Shown here piece by piece: positions 17,996-26,276 of a DNA stretch of 64,000 bases (the first letter of the stretch is position 1; every line of letters starts with the position of its first letter). Made by a program: the position numbers and the translations under genes. This DNA is from an uncultured Marinobacter sp. (GTDB lineage Bacteria; Pseudomonadota; Gammaproteobacteria; Pseudomonadales; Oleiphilaceae): positions 62,001-126,000 of the forward strand of contig NZ_CAMPJO010000006.1 in the NCBI RefSeq assembly GCF_946886895.1, written 5' to 3'. Below the pieces are notes generated by a model, which had not been told where the DNA came from, made no database searches, and worked only from the letters and a program-made list of their open reading frames with translations.

Positions 17996-18880
17996 ATGCC
18001 CCTTCCCGCCTATCTCACAACGGCCGAAATCGCTGAGTATCTGCGCCTGAAAGAGCGCAAAGTTTACGATCTGGTCAGTCAGGGCGTGATTCCCTGCGTG
18101 CGGGTGACGGGAAAGCTTCTGTTTCCGCGCCAGAGTGTCGATCTGTGGTTGATGAACCACCTGGAGGGAGACGACTCCGCCAGTGCCCCGACTCCGACAG
18201 TGCTGGCGGGTAGCCAGGATCCGCTGCTGGAGTGGGCCAGCAAGGAGAGCGGCACCGAGCTGGCCCTGCTCTGCCAGGGCAGCGGTGATGGCGTACAACG
18301 ACTGCTCGATGGGCGCGCGATGCTCGCGGGGATGCATATCTGGCACGCTGAAAGCCAGTGCTATAACGACCCGTCCACACTGGGGCTGGGCGGGATGCGC
18401 GATCTGGTGCTGATTCGCTGGGCGAAACGCTGGCAGGGGCTTCTTTTAGCCGCCGATAACCCTCATCGCCTGGCACGGCTGGAGGACATCACTCGCTCTG
18501 GCATACGCCTCGCGTACCGTCAGCCCGATGCCGGTGTCAGCCACTTGCTGCAGAGCTTGCTCGCCCGCCACGGCATTGATGCCGAGCGCCTTACCTGGGC
18601 CGATCACCCGTCGCTCAGCGAGGACGATCTCGCCCTGGCCATTCGCCAGGGCGAGGCGGATATCGGCGTGGGAATCGAGGCCGCTGCGCGGCGACAGGGG
18701 CTGGCTTTTATACCGCTGCAACAGGAGCATTTTGACCTGGCCATGCGACGGCGTCACTACTTTGAACCGGCCCTGCAGCGCCTGCTGGCATTTGCCGGTA
18801 GCGAGCGTTTTATCCAGCGCGCCGAGGCGCTGGGCGGCTACGATATCAGCGAGTTGGGGCAGGTGGTCTATAACGCGTAA
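17996..18880 (+). CDS. HTH regulator with periplasmic-binding-protein-like domain, probable Mo/W sensor
   Basis: A 294-residue protein. Residues 5-58 form an excisionase/MerR-type helix-turn-helix (LTTAEIAEYLRLKERKVYDL and RQSVDLWLMNHL). The rest (about 75-290) resembles the PBP-like domain found in molybdate- and tungstate-related regulators, with SGTELALLCQGSGDGVQRL and GEADIGVGIEAAARR. The ATG at 17996 has AGGAG upstream; a frame start at 17891 lies within the divergent promoter. Position beside tupB suggests it senses tungstate or molybdate and controls the tup operon, possibly also the MOT1 gene downstream. This is inference. Confidence 0.85.
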   Translation: MPLPAYLTTAEIAEYLRLKERKVYDLVSQGVIPCVRVTGKLLFPRQSVDLWLMNHLEGDDSASAPTPTVLAGSQDPLLEWASKESGTELALLCQGSGDGVQRLLDGRAMLAGMHIWHAESQCYNDPSTLGLGGMRDLVLIRWAKRWQGLLLAADNPHRLARLEDITRSGIRLAYRQPDAGVSHLLQSLLARHGIDAERLTWADHPSLSEDDLALAIRQGEADIGVGIEAAARRQGLAFIPLQQEHFDLAMRRRHYFEPALQRLLAFAGSERFIQRAEALGGYDISELGQVVYNA

Positions 18881-18918
18881 GCGGCGCTACTATATAGGTG
18901 AATCACTGAGGATCCTGC

Positions 18919-20043
18919 ATGCCTTCAATACAACAACATCTCGTGAAGGATGCCAGCGGAGCGCTGGGCGATTTAGGCACCTTACTGCCACTGAGCCTTG
19001 GGGCGATTGGGTTGGCGGGATTGGCCCCGGTACCGGTACTGCTGGGGTTTGCTGCGTTCTACATTGCAACGGGACTGTATTATCGTTTGCCGATACCGGT
19101 ACAGCCCATGAAAGCGGTGACTGCGTTGCTGCTGACTACCCAGGTGAGCTCGCAGAGCCTGGTGGCAAGTGGCGTAATGATCGGGGCGATATTGTTGTTA
19201 TTGGGCGCAACCGGCTGGATTAACCGGGCGGCCCGTCTCGTACCAGGATCGGTTTTAAGCGGCCTTCAACTCGGGTTGGGGTTGTTGCTGGCCGGCATGA
19301 GCCTGGATTTGATGGCCACGTCGTTGCCGGTGGGGTTGGTTACGTTGTCGGTGCTGATCATAATCCTGAAGATTTTTCCGAACTTACCGGCGGCGTTGAT
19401 AGGGCTTAGTGTGTCTGTCGCAATCGGCGCGCTGATCGGGGCGCCAGGACCAACACTTGATATTCCTGGTCCGGTTACCTTCTCGTTGCCTGGGCTGCCA
19501 GGCATAAGCGACTGGCAGCAGGGGCTGTCCACGTTGGTGCTGCCTCAGCTGGCCCTCACGTTAACCAATGCCATCTTTCTTACCGCGCTGGTGACAGAGG
19601 ATTATTTCGGTGAGCAATCCCGTCGCGTTTCGCCAGCCCGGCTTTCGGTGAGTACCGGGCTGGCCAACCTCTGTATGGTGCCGCTCGGCGCACTGCCTAT
19701 GTGTCATGGGGCGGGTGGTCTGGCCGCGCACTATCGTTTTGGGGCGCGCACCGGCCTGGCGCCGGTGTTACTGGGCACAGGCTTGCTCTTGATCGCTCTG
19801 GTACCCGGCGGTCTGTCATTCATAGCGGCCATTCCAATGGCGGGGCTTGGGGCCTTGCTGTTGGTGGCGGCGGTCGAGCTTGCTTTGTCCAAGCGCCTCT
19901 GGGCAGCCAAACCGTCTTGCTGGCCTGTCATCGCAATAACCGCACTGGTGACCGTCTGGGCAGACCCATTCTTCGGCTTTTTGGCCGGGGTGGCGACGGA
20001 AACCTTTCGGGCTGCCTGGGCGCGTGGGCAGAAGATTGCCTAG
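18919..20043 (+). CDS. MOT1-family molybdate/sulfate transporter
   Basis: A 374-residue membrane protein with about ten hydrophobic spans, related to SulP transporters and to eukaryotic MOT1. The two MOT1-type motifs are visible: GALGDLGTLLPLSLGAI near the N-terminus and PIPVQPMKAVTALLL. The STAS domain of SulP proteins is missing. It probably imports molybdate by a secondary mechanism, alongside the ATP-driven tungstate system. It starts 38 bases after the HTH regulator gene and is likely cotranscribed. Substrate choice (molybdate versus sulfate) is inferred from context. Confidence 0.87.
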   Translation: MPSIQQHLVKDASGALGDLGTLLPLSLGAIGLAGLAPVPVLLGFAAFYIATGLYYRLPIPVQPMKAVTALLLTTQVSSQSLVASGVMIGAILLLLGATGWINRAARLVPGSVLSGLQLGLGLLLAGMSLDLMATSLPVGLVTLSVLIIILKIFPNLPAALIGLSVSVAIGALIGAPGPTLDIPGPVTFSLPGLPGISDWQQGLSTLVLPQLALTLTNAIFLTALVTEDYFGEQSRRVSPARLSVSTGLANLCMVPLGALPMCHGAGGLAAHYRFGARTGLAPVLLGTGLLLIALVPGGLSFIAAIPMAGLGALLLVAAVELALSKRLWAAKPSCWPVIAITALVTVWADPFFGFLAGVATETFRAAWARGQKIA

Positions 20044-20091
20044 AGTAAACGTTATCACCCAAACGATAGGGAATGACGTGGAGGGCAGCGT

Positions 20092-20631
20092 ATGCTGAAG
20101 ATTCAGAAATACCCCGCTGGCTGGCGGGTACTGCATTGGGTCATGGCGGTGATGGTTCTGACGTTGATACCCGTCGGGCTCTGGATGGCTTCACGGGCCG
20201 AAGCAGACATCTGGGGGGCGCTGACGAACACACTGTACAGTGTGCACAAAGCCATTGGCTTCAGCGTGTTGTTACTGATGATCCTGCGGATTGTTGTGAA
20301 AATTCGATTAAAGGGCCCGCCCTACCCGGATAACATGCCACGCGCATTGCAGATTGCCGCCAAGAGCGTGCATCACCTGATGTATCTATTGCTGGTGGTA
20401 ACGCCGTTGTTTGGCTGGGCCGGTGTGACGGCGTATCCGGCCCTGGCCATACTGGGTGATTTCCATCTTCCTGCCATGCCGTTTGTGCCGCAGGACGAAG
20501 ACCTGGCTGCCCGTCTGTTTTATATACACGGGTGGCTTGCCATAACCCTGGGTGTGCTGATCGTCGGCCATATCGCGGCGGCTTTGCGCCACTTGCTCCG
20601 CAAGGACGGTATTTTCAGTCGGATGGTTTGA
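20092..20631 (+). CDS. Cytochrome b561
   Basis: A 179-residue inner-membrane diheme cytochrome with four spans (about 12-30, 45-65, 85-105 and 145-165). Histidines that can bind heme occur in WRVLHWVMAV, VHKAIGFSVL, VHHLMYLLLV and IHGWLAI / GHIAAAL, which fits the bacterial CybB family. These proteins oxidise ubiquinol, some with superoxide as acceptor. It lies 48 bases after the MOT1 gene on the same strand but has no evident link to metal uptake. Confidence 0.92.
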   Translation: MLKIQKYPAGWRVLHWVMAVMVLTLIPVGLWMASRAEADIWGALTNTLYSVHKAIGFSVLLLMILRIVVKIRLKGPPYPDNMPRALQIAAKSVHHLMYLLLVVTPLFGWAGVTAYPALAILGDFHLPAMPFVPQDEDLAARLFYIHGWLAITLGVLIVGHIAAALRHLLRKDGIFSRMV

Positions 20632-20671
20632 GCAACCGTCAGGGAGCGAGCCTGGCCCCGGCGCTGAATCG

Positions 20672-21097
20672 TTACCTGGCGAAGAGTTGGCCCATGTCGG
20701 CAAATGCCTTGAACTCCAGTGCATTGCCACAAGGATCGAACAAAAACATCGTCGCCTGCTCGCCCGGCTCCCCCTTGAAACGGATATAAGGCTCAATCAC
20801 GAATGGTGTATTACGAGCACGTAGCCTCTCGGCCAGCGCTTCCCACTGCGCCCATTCCAGTATGATGCCGAAATGCGGCACCGGCACGTCATGACCGTCG
20901 ACCGTGTTGGTATGCGCGCTGTCCTGCGAGGCAGTCTTCGGGTGCTCGTGGATCACCAGTTGATGACCGTAGAAGTTGAAATCGACCCAGTGCTCACTGG
21001 AGCGACCCTCAGCCAGGCCGAACGTCTCGCCATAGAAATGCCGTGCCGCTGGCAAGTCGTATACTGGAATGGCTAAATGAAACGGGCAAAGTGCCAT
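20672..21097 (-). CDS. VOC (glyoxalase/dioxygenase superfamily) protein
   Basis: A 141-residue vicinal-oxygen-chelate protein with two beta-alpha-beta-beta-beta modules. Possible metal ligands are His7 (CPFHLAIPV), His74 or nearby (PVPHFGII) and Glu in NALEFKAF. Close relatives are annotated as glyoxalase/bleomycin-resistance or catechol-dioxygenase-like proteins; the true substrate cannot be read from the sequence. AGGAAA lies upstream of the ATG. It is convergent with cytochrome b561 and monocistronic. Confidence 0.85.
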   Translation of the reverse strand: MALCPFHLAIPVYDLPAARHFYGETFGLAEGRSSEHWVDFNFYGHQLVIHEHPKTASQDSAHTNTVDGHDVPVPHFGIILEWAQWEALAERLRARNTPFVIEPYIRFKGEPGEQATMFLFDPCGNALEFKAFADMGQLFAR

Positions 21098-21196
21098 GGG
21101 GCTGTTTCCTGCATGTTGGTGATGAATGAATAGACCATACTCTTATTCAGACAATATGGCAGGGCTCAACCAAAAGGAATTATCAAAGGGCTTTCT

Positions 21197-21478
21197 ATGA
21201 ACTTACAAACGATCATAGGCAATACCCGCCCGCGCCGCGTGATCGAACGAGCCACAAAAGAGGCTGGCTGGGGCCGGGACATGCCGGAAGGTCGCGGCCT
21301 TGGGCTGGCATTCCACCACAGTTTCGTGTCTTACACCGCCATTGTTTTTGAGGTGGAAGTGGACGACGTGGGTGAGCCCGGCCTGCCGCCGGTGGCGCCG
21401 GCACCGTTGCTGACATCCTGGGAAACCCTGAAGAATGAGGCGGGAGGCGACGATGCCCGGAATGCCCCCAAAAATTAA
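21197..21478 (+). pseudogene. Remnant of a molybdenum hydroxylase large subunit (isoquinoline 1-oxidoreductase beta-like)
   Basis: The frame reads RVIERATKEAGWG followed by GRGLGLAFHHSFVSYTA and FEVEVDD, which matches the late part of the isoquinoline 1-oxidoreductase beta subunit / xanthine dehydrogenase family. It then jumps directly to GEPGLPPVAPA, a motif that in intact proteins lies well over a hundred residues further on. So the piece lacks its N-terminal bulk and has an internal deletion. It cannot form a molybdenum site. An ATG and open frame remain (93 residues), but a functional protein is unlikely. The small (2Fe-2S) subunit gene is not nearby. Confidence 0.72.
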
Positions 21479-21690
21479 AGATCATGAGCGCGAAACTGCC
21501 CAGGCCGACCACACCCACTCAGACTGTACGGTTGGCGTACTTCCGCTAAACTGCAGTAAAAGATGATACTTCGGCGGCAAGCTAACCGAGTATCTCGGGC
21601 AGCGCAGGGGCGCTATGGAACAGCGGCCATACCTTGCGCTAGACATCCCGAAGACCCTGATTCCGGCCGCTTTCGCAAAAGCGTGGCTGA
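21479..21690. other. Intergenic stretch after the hydroxylase remnant, no gene seen
   Basis: No credible gene on either strand. A weak 6-base hairpin (CGCTTT/AAAGCG, 21668-21683) lies just past the amidohydrolase stop codon but has no T-run. It may contain more decayed hydroxylase sequence that I cannot recognise. Confidence 0.4.
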
Positions 21691-23178
21691 TTAGCGTGAG
21701 TAACCAGGAAGGCTGTTTTTATGCACGTGTCCGCCTTTCATAATAAGGCGCAAGTTGTTGTCTGGATCATTCAAAAAATCCAGGGTCTTCTCCGGGTCGC
21801 CATCCACCACCAGCAGATCTGCCAGGGCACCCGGTTCTATGCGGCCCAGCGTGCCGGAATAGGGGGCTCTTGGGCCAGACAGAGCCAACAGTTCTCCATT
21901 GTGCCCGGTGGCCATCGCCAATGCCGTGAGTGGATCGTAAAAACGCGTCAGCTTGGCCAGGTGGCGTAACTGGTTATGAGTGTTCTGGGGGCTGAACAGA
22001 ATATCCGTGCCCCAGGCCGTTTTCACATCAAAACGTTGGGCCATCTCATAGGCTCGAACCGTCCCTTCTGCAACCTTCCGCTGCGACTCTCGGCGCTCAG
22101 CATCCGGGTACACATTCGAATCTTCGTCCTGCAGGAATGGCTGAAGACTCCACCAGGCACCCTCTCCCGCCATCATTCGCACGCTTTCCTCGTCCGCCAA
22201 CTGGCCGTGTTCAATGGATTTCACCCCAACTCGCAATGCGCGCTGAATGCCACGAGGCGTGTAAACATGTACAGCGACATAAGTGCCCCAATCACCCGCC
22301 GCATCCACAGCCGCACGCAGCTCCCGCTCGGTAAACTGGGTGCTGTCCAGCGGATCGTAAACCGACGCCACACCTCCACCGGCCATCAATTTGATTTGCG
22401 AGGCCCCTAACATCAATTGCTCGCGGGTTCGCCGTAGCACCTCGGCTTCACCATCGGCGATCGCCGCCACGCCTTGCCGCTCCTGTTCGCTGAGCGGCGA
22501 TGCAGACCCGCGGGGCACTTCACGGCGCATACGGAAATCGCCGTGCCCCGAGGTTTGGGAAATCATCGCGCCCGCCGGGAAAATTCGGGGGCCGGACACA
22601 ATCCCTTTATCAATCGCCTTCTTCAGTGCGAAAGCCGGCCCGCCGACATCCCTGACTGAAGTAACACCACGCATCAGGGTGCGCTCGGCCTCCCGGGCCG
22701 CAACCAAGTGCACATAGCCCGCATCCGAGGTCATCGCTTCCACCTGGCTGATAGCGGCCAGCGTTGTGTGCCAATGAGCGTCGATCAGGCCCGGCATAAC
22801 AACGCGGCCTTCGCAATCGATCACCTCGGCGTCACCGGGGTCTATCCCGCTCGACACGATGGCTTCAATGCGTCCGTTTTTAACGCGGACAGCAGTGCCA
22901 TGACGCAACGGGCCACCGGTGCCGTCAAACAACTTCAGGTTTTTCAGCAGTAGCGGACGGCTGCCACCTTTGGGCTTCTCACTCAAAACGCTGGGGGCAT
23001 GCAGCCCGACAAACATGGCCATCACGCCCGCCATACCGCCAATGAACTCGCGGCGGTTGATATCGGCCATCATCCGCTCGTGAAATCGGGACAAAAGCGG
23101 CGAACCGCACTGGCAGCCTCCATGGGAGTGATCGTTCGATAACGAGGAAGCCTTGTAATAGAAGGACAACGGGGCCAT
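21691..23178 (-). CDS. Metal-dependent amidohydrolase with Tat-like signal
   Basis: A 495-residue amidohydrolase-superfamily protein. The metal motif is DAHWHTT; further candidates are the lysine in SQIKLMAGGG, the histidines in VAVHVYT and SIEHGQL, and the aspartate in AWGTDILF. The N-terminus is unusual: about 36 residues containing HSHGGCQCGSPLLSRFH come before a Tat-like signal (NRREFIGGMAGVMAMFVG). The long start is supported by a strong ribosome site (AAGGAG, about 23185-23190). The substrate is unknown; relatives act on imidazolonepropionate-like or peptide substrates. If exported, the extra N-terminal segment must be tolerated by the Tat system. Confidence 0.85.
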   Translation of the reverse strand: MAPLSFYYKASSLSNDHSHGGCQCGSPLLSRFHERMMADINRREFIGGMAGVMAMFVGLHAPSVLSEKPKGGSRPLLLKNLKLFDGTGGPLRHGTAVRVKNGRIEAIVSSGIDPGDAEVIDCEGRVVMPGLIDAHWHTTLAAISQVEAMTSDAGYVHLVAAREAERTLMRGVTSVRDVGGPAFALKKAIDKGIVSGPRIFPAGAMISQTSGHGDFRMRREVPRGSASPLSEQERQGVAAIADGEAEVLRRTREQLMLGASQIKLMAGGGVASVYDPLDSTQFTERELRAAVDAAGDWGTYVAVHVYTPRGIQRALRVGVKSIEHGQLADEESVRMMAGEGAWWSLQPFLQDEDSNVYPDAERRESQRKVAEGTVRAYEMAQRFDVKTAWGTDILFSPQNTHNQLRHLAKLTRFYDPLTALAMATGHNGELLALSGPRAPYSGTLGRIEPGALADLLVVDGDPEKTLDFLNDPDNNLRLIMKGGHVHKNSLPGYSR

Positions 23179-23310
23179 CAGAAATCTCCTTTTGATGCGC
23201 GTCAGAGTATAGACAAAAAGCGCCGAAGGTGTAGGCTGCCGATTGCATCCATGCCGCCGTTAGGCTCCAATAATGCCAAGCCTCCCTCCTGCCCGGACAA
23301 GGAATTAGCC

Positions 23311-23832
23311 ATGAAAAGAACCCGCCTGCCCATCATTGCCCTTGCGTCAAGCCTCGTGCTTGCCGGTTGCAGCAATCTTGGCAACCTCACCAGCGTAACC
23401 GATGACCCCTGCCAAACCCTGCAGTCGGTGGTTGCAGACTATTCCAGCGGGTTCGAGTCCTATCGGGGCAGTGGCTCCAGTTACCGATTGGTGACCATTT
23501 ATCGCGCCAAAGAAGAGCTGGTCAGGGGCCACTGTGAAATTTGGGCTTGGGGTGATAAGGAATCTGCCTACACCTGCACTGTGGGCACTCCCAACCGAGA
23601 AGTTTCCCAGATACGCTTCGCGCAGGCAGAAGAAAAAATGACTCGATGCCTCGGCACCGCCTGGTCTACTGAGACCGCGATCCGTGAACGAGATGGCAAA
23701 CCGGCGGGCGAAGTTGTCCGCTTCCGAAACAGCGGCGGTAACAGCCCAATTGTCTCCTTGCACCGGGTAGATGACAGCAATCGCCAGTCGGTCTATCTTT
23801 ACATCGGATCCGCTGGCCGCGAGACGGAGTAA
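23311..23832 (+). CDS. Predicted lipoprotein of unknown function
   Basis: A 173-residue protein with a clear lipoprotein signal: MKRTRLPIIALASSLVLAGC, lipobox LAGC, acylated Cys at residue 20. The mature part has three further cysteines (in DPCQTLQ, GHCEIW, YTCTVG) and another in TRCLGT, which may form disulfides. Ser at +2 favours outer-membrane sorting. AAGGA lies upstream of the ATG at 23311. It is followed after 36 bases by the TolC-like gene and may belong to the export operon, but no family was recognised. Confidence 0.75.
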   Translation: MKRTRLPIIALASSLVLAGCSNLGNLTSVTDDPCQTLQSVVADYSSGFESYRGSGSSYRLVTIYRAKEELVRGHCEIWAWGDKESAYTCTVGTPNREVSQIRFAQAEEKMTRCLGTAWSTETAIRERDGKPAGEVVRFRNSGGNSPIVSLHRVDDSNRQSVYLYIGSAGRETE

Positions 23833-23868
23833 TTCGCGCCTGGCGCATACACGACAAAAGGGTTCAGC

Positions 23869-25302
23869 TTGAAGCATCTGATCAAATGGACCGCGCTTGC
23901 TGTGGCCCTTATCTTTTGTGGCGCAACCCAAAGCGCGGAAACACCGTCTTCCATCACCTTGGAGCATGCATGGCGGGCGGTTCTTGAAAACGATGACCTG
24001 CTTGCCGCCAGCCGTTCGGCCAAGGCCCGGGCCGAATCCCTGGCATCGACGGCAAATAACCTGTACCTGCCTCAGGTGGATCTGGTCGGATCCTATACGC
24101 GGATCGATTCCAGCATCGAACTCGACGCCCTGGCGCTCAACCCCCTGAACAGCGCGGCAGACACGGTTCCCGGGCAGTTGCTGGTGGATCTGGTTGGCGG
24201 GCCCGGCGCATTCAGTACTCCCGTTACCAGCCGCAACATCACCCGAAGCTCCATCAACACCGTCTGGCCGATCTATACCGGCGGGAAGATCACCGCAAAA
24301 CAAAACCTGCTCGAACTGGAACAGACCGAAGCGTCCTTTTTGATGGAAGAGGTCAGACGGCTGCGGTTTGCCGAGCTGGTCGCTACTTATTTCGGGTTGG
24401 TGATGTCAGAGCGGGCACTGACCACCCAGCAGCAAGCCCAGAACGCCCTTGCAAAACACCTGCAGGTTGCCAAGGCGTTGGAGGAACAGGCTCAGATATC
24501 CGGTGTGGAACGGCTCGCCGCCGAGGCCGCCTTTGATAGAGCAAGGGTGACCACCCGGGCCGTAAAAGCCCAGCGAGATTCGGCCCACAATGCCCTGGCA
24601 TCGCTGACTCACGTTAATTACGGGGACGCGGACCCTTATCAGACCCAATCCTTCCTGGTGCCCGCCACGCCACTCTTCACCCTGCCCGCATTACCCCCCA
24701 AAAACAGGCTGAGATCCGGCCTGGTAGACCACCCGCGCCTGCAGGTCCTGACTACCAAATACCAACAGGCTCTGAACATCGCCGATGCAAGCCGTGGGTT
24801 ATACCAGCCCGACGTATTCCTGTTTGGCAACTACAACGTGTACGAAAACGATTCCCTGGCCAGCGACCTGTCCCCGGATTGGCTGGTAGGCGTGGGTGTG
24901 CGAGTGGCTTTGATGGACCGTAGTGGTCGCAATGGAAAAATCGGCGCCGCCGACAACACCGTTCGCGAAGTCGAGTCACTCAAAAACGCCGCTCAGCGAC
25001 AACTCAACCTGCTGCTGGACAAACATTACCGGGACGCCCAGCAATCCCTGGCGGAACACCGGGACCTGGCCTCCACAGTGGCATTGGCCGAGCGAACCCT
25101 GCGGCTGCAGCAACGGGCTTTTGCCGAAGGCCTCGGGCGATCACTGGATGTGATTGATGCACAAACCTTCCTGGCAGGCACACAAACCCGACGTGACGCC
25201 GCCGCCCTGCGTTTTGTGCTGGCGTTTACCCAATTGCTGACCCTGAGCGGCGAGTACGAAGCGCTGTTTTCCTACATGCTCAATGGAGATGACATTCAGT
25301 GA
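23869..25302 (+). CDS. TolC-family outer-membrane efflux protein
   Basis: A 477-residue outer-membrane channel with a signal peptide (cleavage near ATQSA, residue 24). It shows the internal two-fold repeat of the TolC fold, with SITLEHAWRAVLENDDLL opening the first half and YQQALNIADASRGLYQPDVFL in the second, separated by long helical segments. The start is TTG with AAAGGG upstream. It is first of four overlapping genes (TolC, HlyD, two ABC-2 permeases) and should form the outer part of a tripartite exporter. Confidence 0.9.
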   Translation: MKHLIKWTALAVALIFCGATQSAETPSSITLEHAWRAVLENDDLLAASRSAKARAESLASTANNLYLPQVDLVGSYTRIDSSIELDALALNPLNSAADTVPGQLLVDLVGGPGAFSTPVTSRNITRSSINTVWPIYTGGKITAKQNLLELEQTEASFLMEEVRRLRFAELVATYFGLVMSERALTTQQQAQNALAKHLQVAKALEEQAQISGVERLAAEAAFDRARVTTRAVKAQRDSAHNALASLTHVNYGDADPYQTQSFLVPATPLFTLPALPPKNRLRSGLVDHPRLQVLTTKYQQALNIADASRGLYQPDVFLFGNYNVYENDSLASDLSPDWLVGVGVRVALMDRSGRNGKIGAADNTVREVESLKNAAQRQLNLLLDKHYRDAQQSLAEHRDLASTVALAERTLRLQQRAFAEGLGRSLDVIDAQTFLAGTQTRRDAAALRFVLAFTQLLTLSGEYEALFSYMLNGDDIQ

Positions 25303-26276
25303 ACGTAAAACGAGTTGCCGTCCCGCTGATCGCGATCATCATCATTGCTGGTATTGCCATCGTTTTCTGGCGTGCCTACAGCCCGGCGCCTTTCATACTC
25401 CAGGGCCAGATTGAAGCCAGGCAGCACATGGTGGCGTCCAAGATTCCAGGGCGGGTGGCCGATATCACCGTGCGCCGGGGAGATCACGTGGAAGCCGGCG
25501 CCCAGGTTTTCCGGATCGACAGCCCGGAACTGGAAGCAAAACTCACGCAGATGGAAGCCCTGGAAACCATCAGCCAATCGCTTGCCCAGGCCGTAGAGGG
25601 CGGCACCCGGGAAGAACGAATCGCCGCCGCCCGCAGCGAGTATGAGAAAGCACTGGCCGCCGAGGCGTTGGCGAAAACCACCTACGGGCGCATCCGCGCA
25701 CTGGCGGACGAAGGCCTGGTGGCCCGGCAGCGGGCAGACGATACGTTCACCCTTTGGAAACTGGCGGAGAAGACCCGTGTCACCGCGTCTGAAATCCTCA
25801 AACTGGCCGAAGCGGGCCCGCGCCAGGAATCTCGTACTGCCTCCAGGGCCGGTGAGGCCGCCACCTCCAGCCTGAGAAGCGAGGTCGCGGAACTGCTCGA
25901 CGATACCATTGTCGTGGCCCACAAAGGCGGTGTTGTCAGCAACGTGCTGTTGAATGAAGGGGAACTGGCTCCCCAAGGCTTCCCGGTGGTAATCATCACC
26001 GACCTGGAGGACGCCTGGGCCCTGTTCAATGTCCGAGAGGATTTTCTGCACAGGGTCGGCGAAGGCACGGAGTTCGATCTTGAGATTCCAGCCCTGGGCC
26101 AGACCGCACCCTTTCGCGTCAGCCACATCGCGGTTCTGGGGGACTACGCCACCTGGCGCGCAACCACCCCCGGTAAGGGCTTCGACATGAAAACCTTCGA
26201 AGTTGAAATGCAGCCGGTCAACCCGGTTCCCGGGCTTCGGGCCGGCATGAGCGTGCTCCTGGAAATGGCCCCTTGA
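25299..26276 (+). CDS. HlyD-family periplasmic adaptor protein
   Basis: A 325-residue membrane-fusion protein with one N-terminal anchor (about residues 4-24, VAVPLIAIIIIAGIAIVFW). The biotinyl-lipoyl-like halves are GQIEARQHMVASKIPGRVADITVRRGDHV and the later VVAHKGGVVSNVLLNEGELAPQG, separated by a helical hairpin (about 85-195). The start is GTG overlapping the TGA of the TolC-like gene. It resembles YhiI/YbhG-type adaptors that work with ABC-2 permeases. Confidence 0.9.
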   Translation: MNVKRVAVPLIAIIIIAGIAIVFWRAYSPAPFILQGQIEARQHMVASKIPGRVADITVRRGDHVEAGAQVFRIDSPELEAKLTQMEALETISQSLAQAVEGGTREERIAAARSEYEKALAAEALAKTTYGRIRALADEGLVARQRADDTFTLWKLAEKTRVTASEILKLAEAGPRQESRTASRAGEAATSSLRSEVAELLDDTIVVAHKGGVVSNVLLNEGELAPQGFPVVIITDLEDAWALFNVREDFLHRVGEGTEFDLEIPALGQTAPFRVSHIAVLGDYATWRATTPGKGFDMKTFEVEMQPVNPVPGLRAGMSVLLEMAP

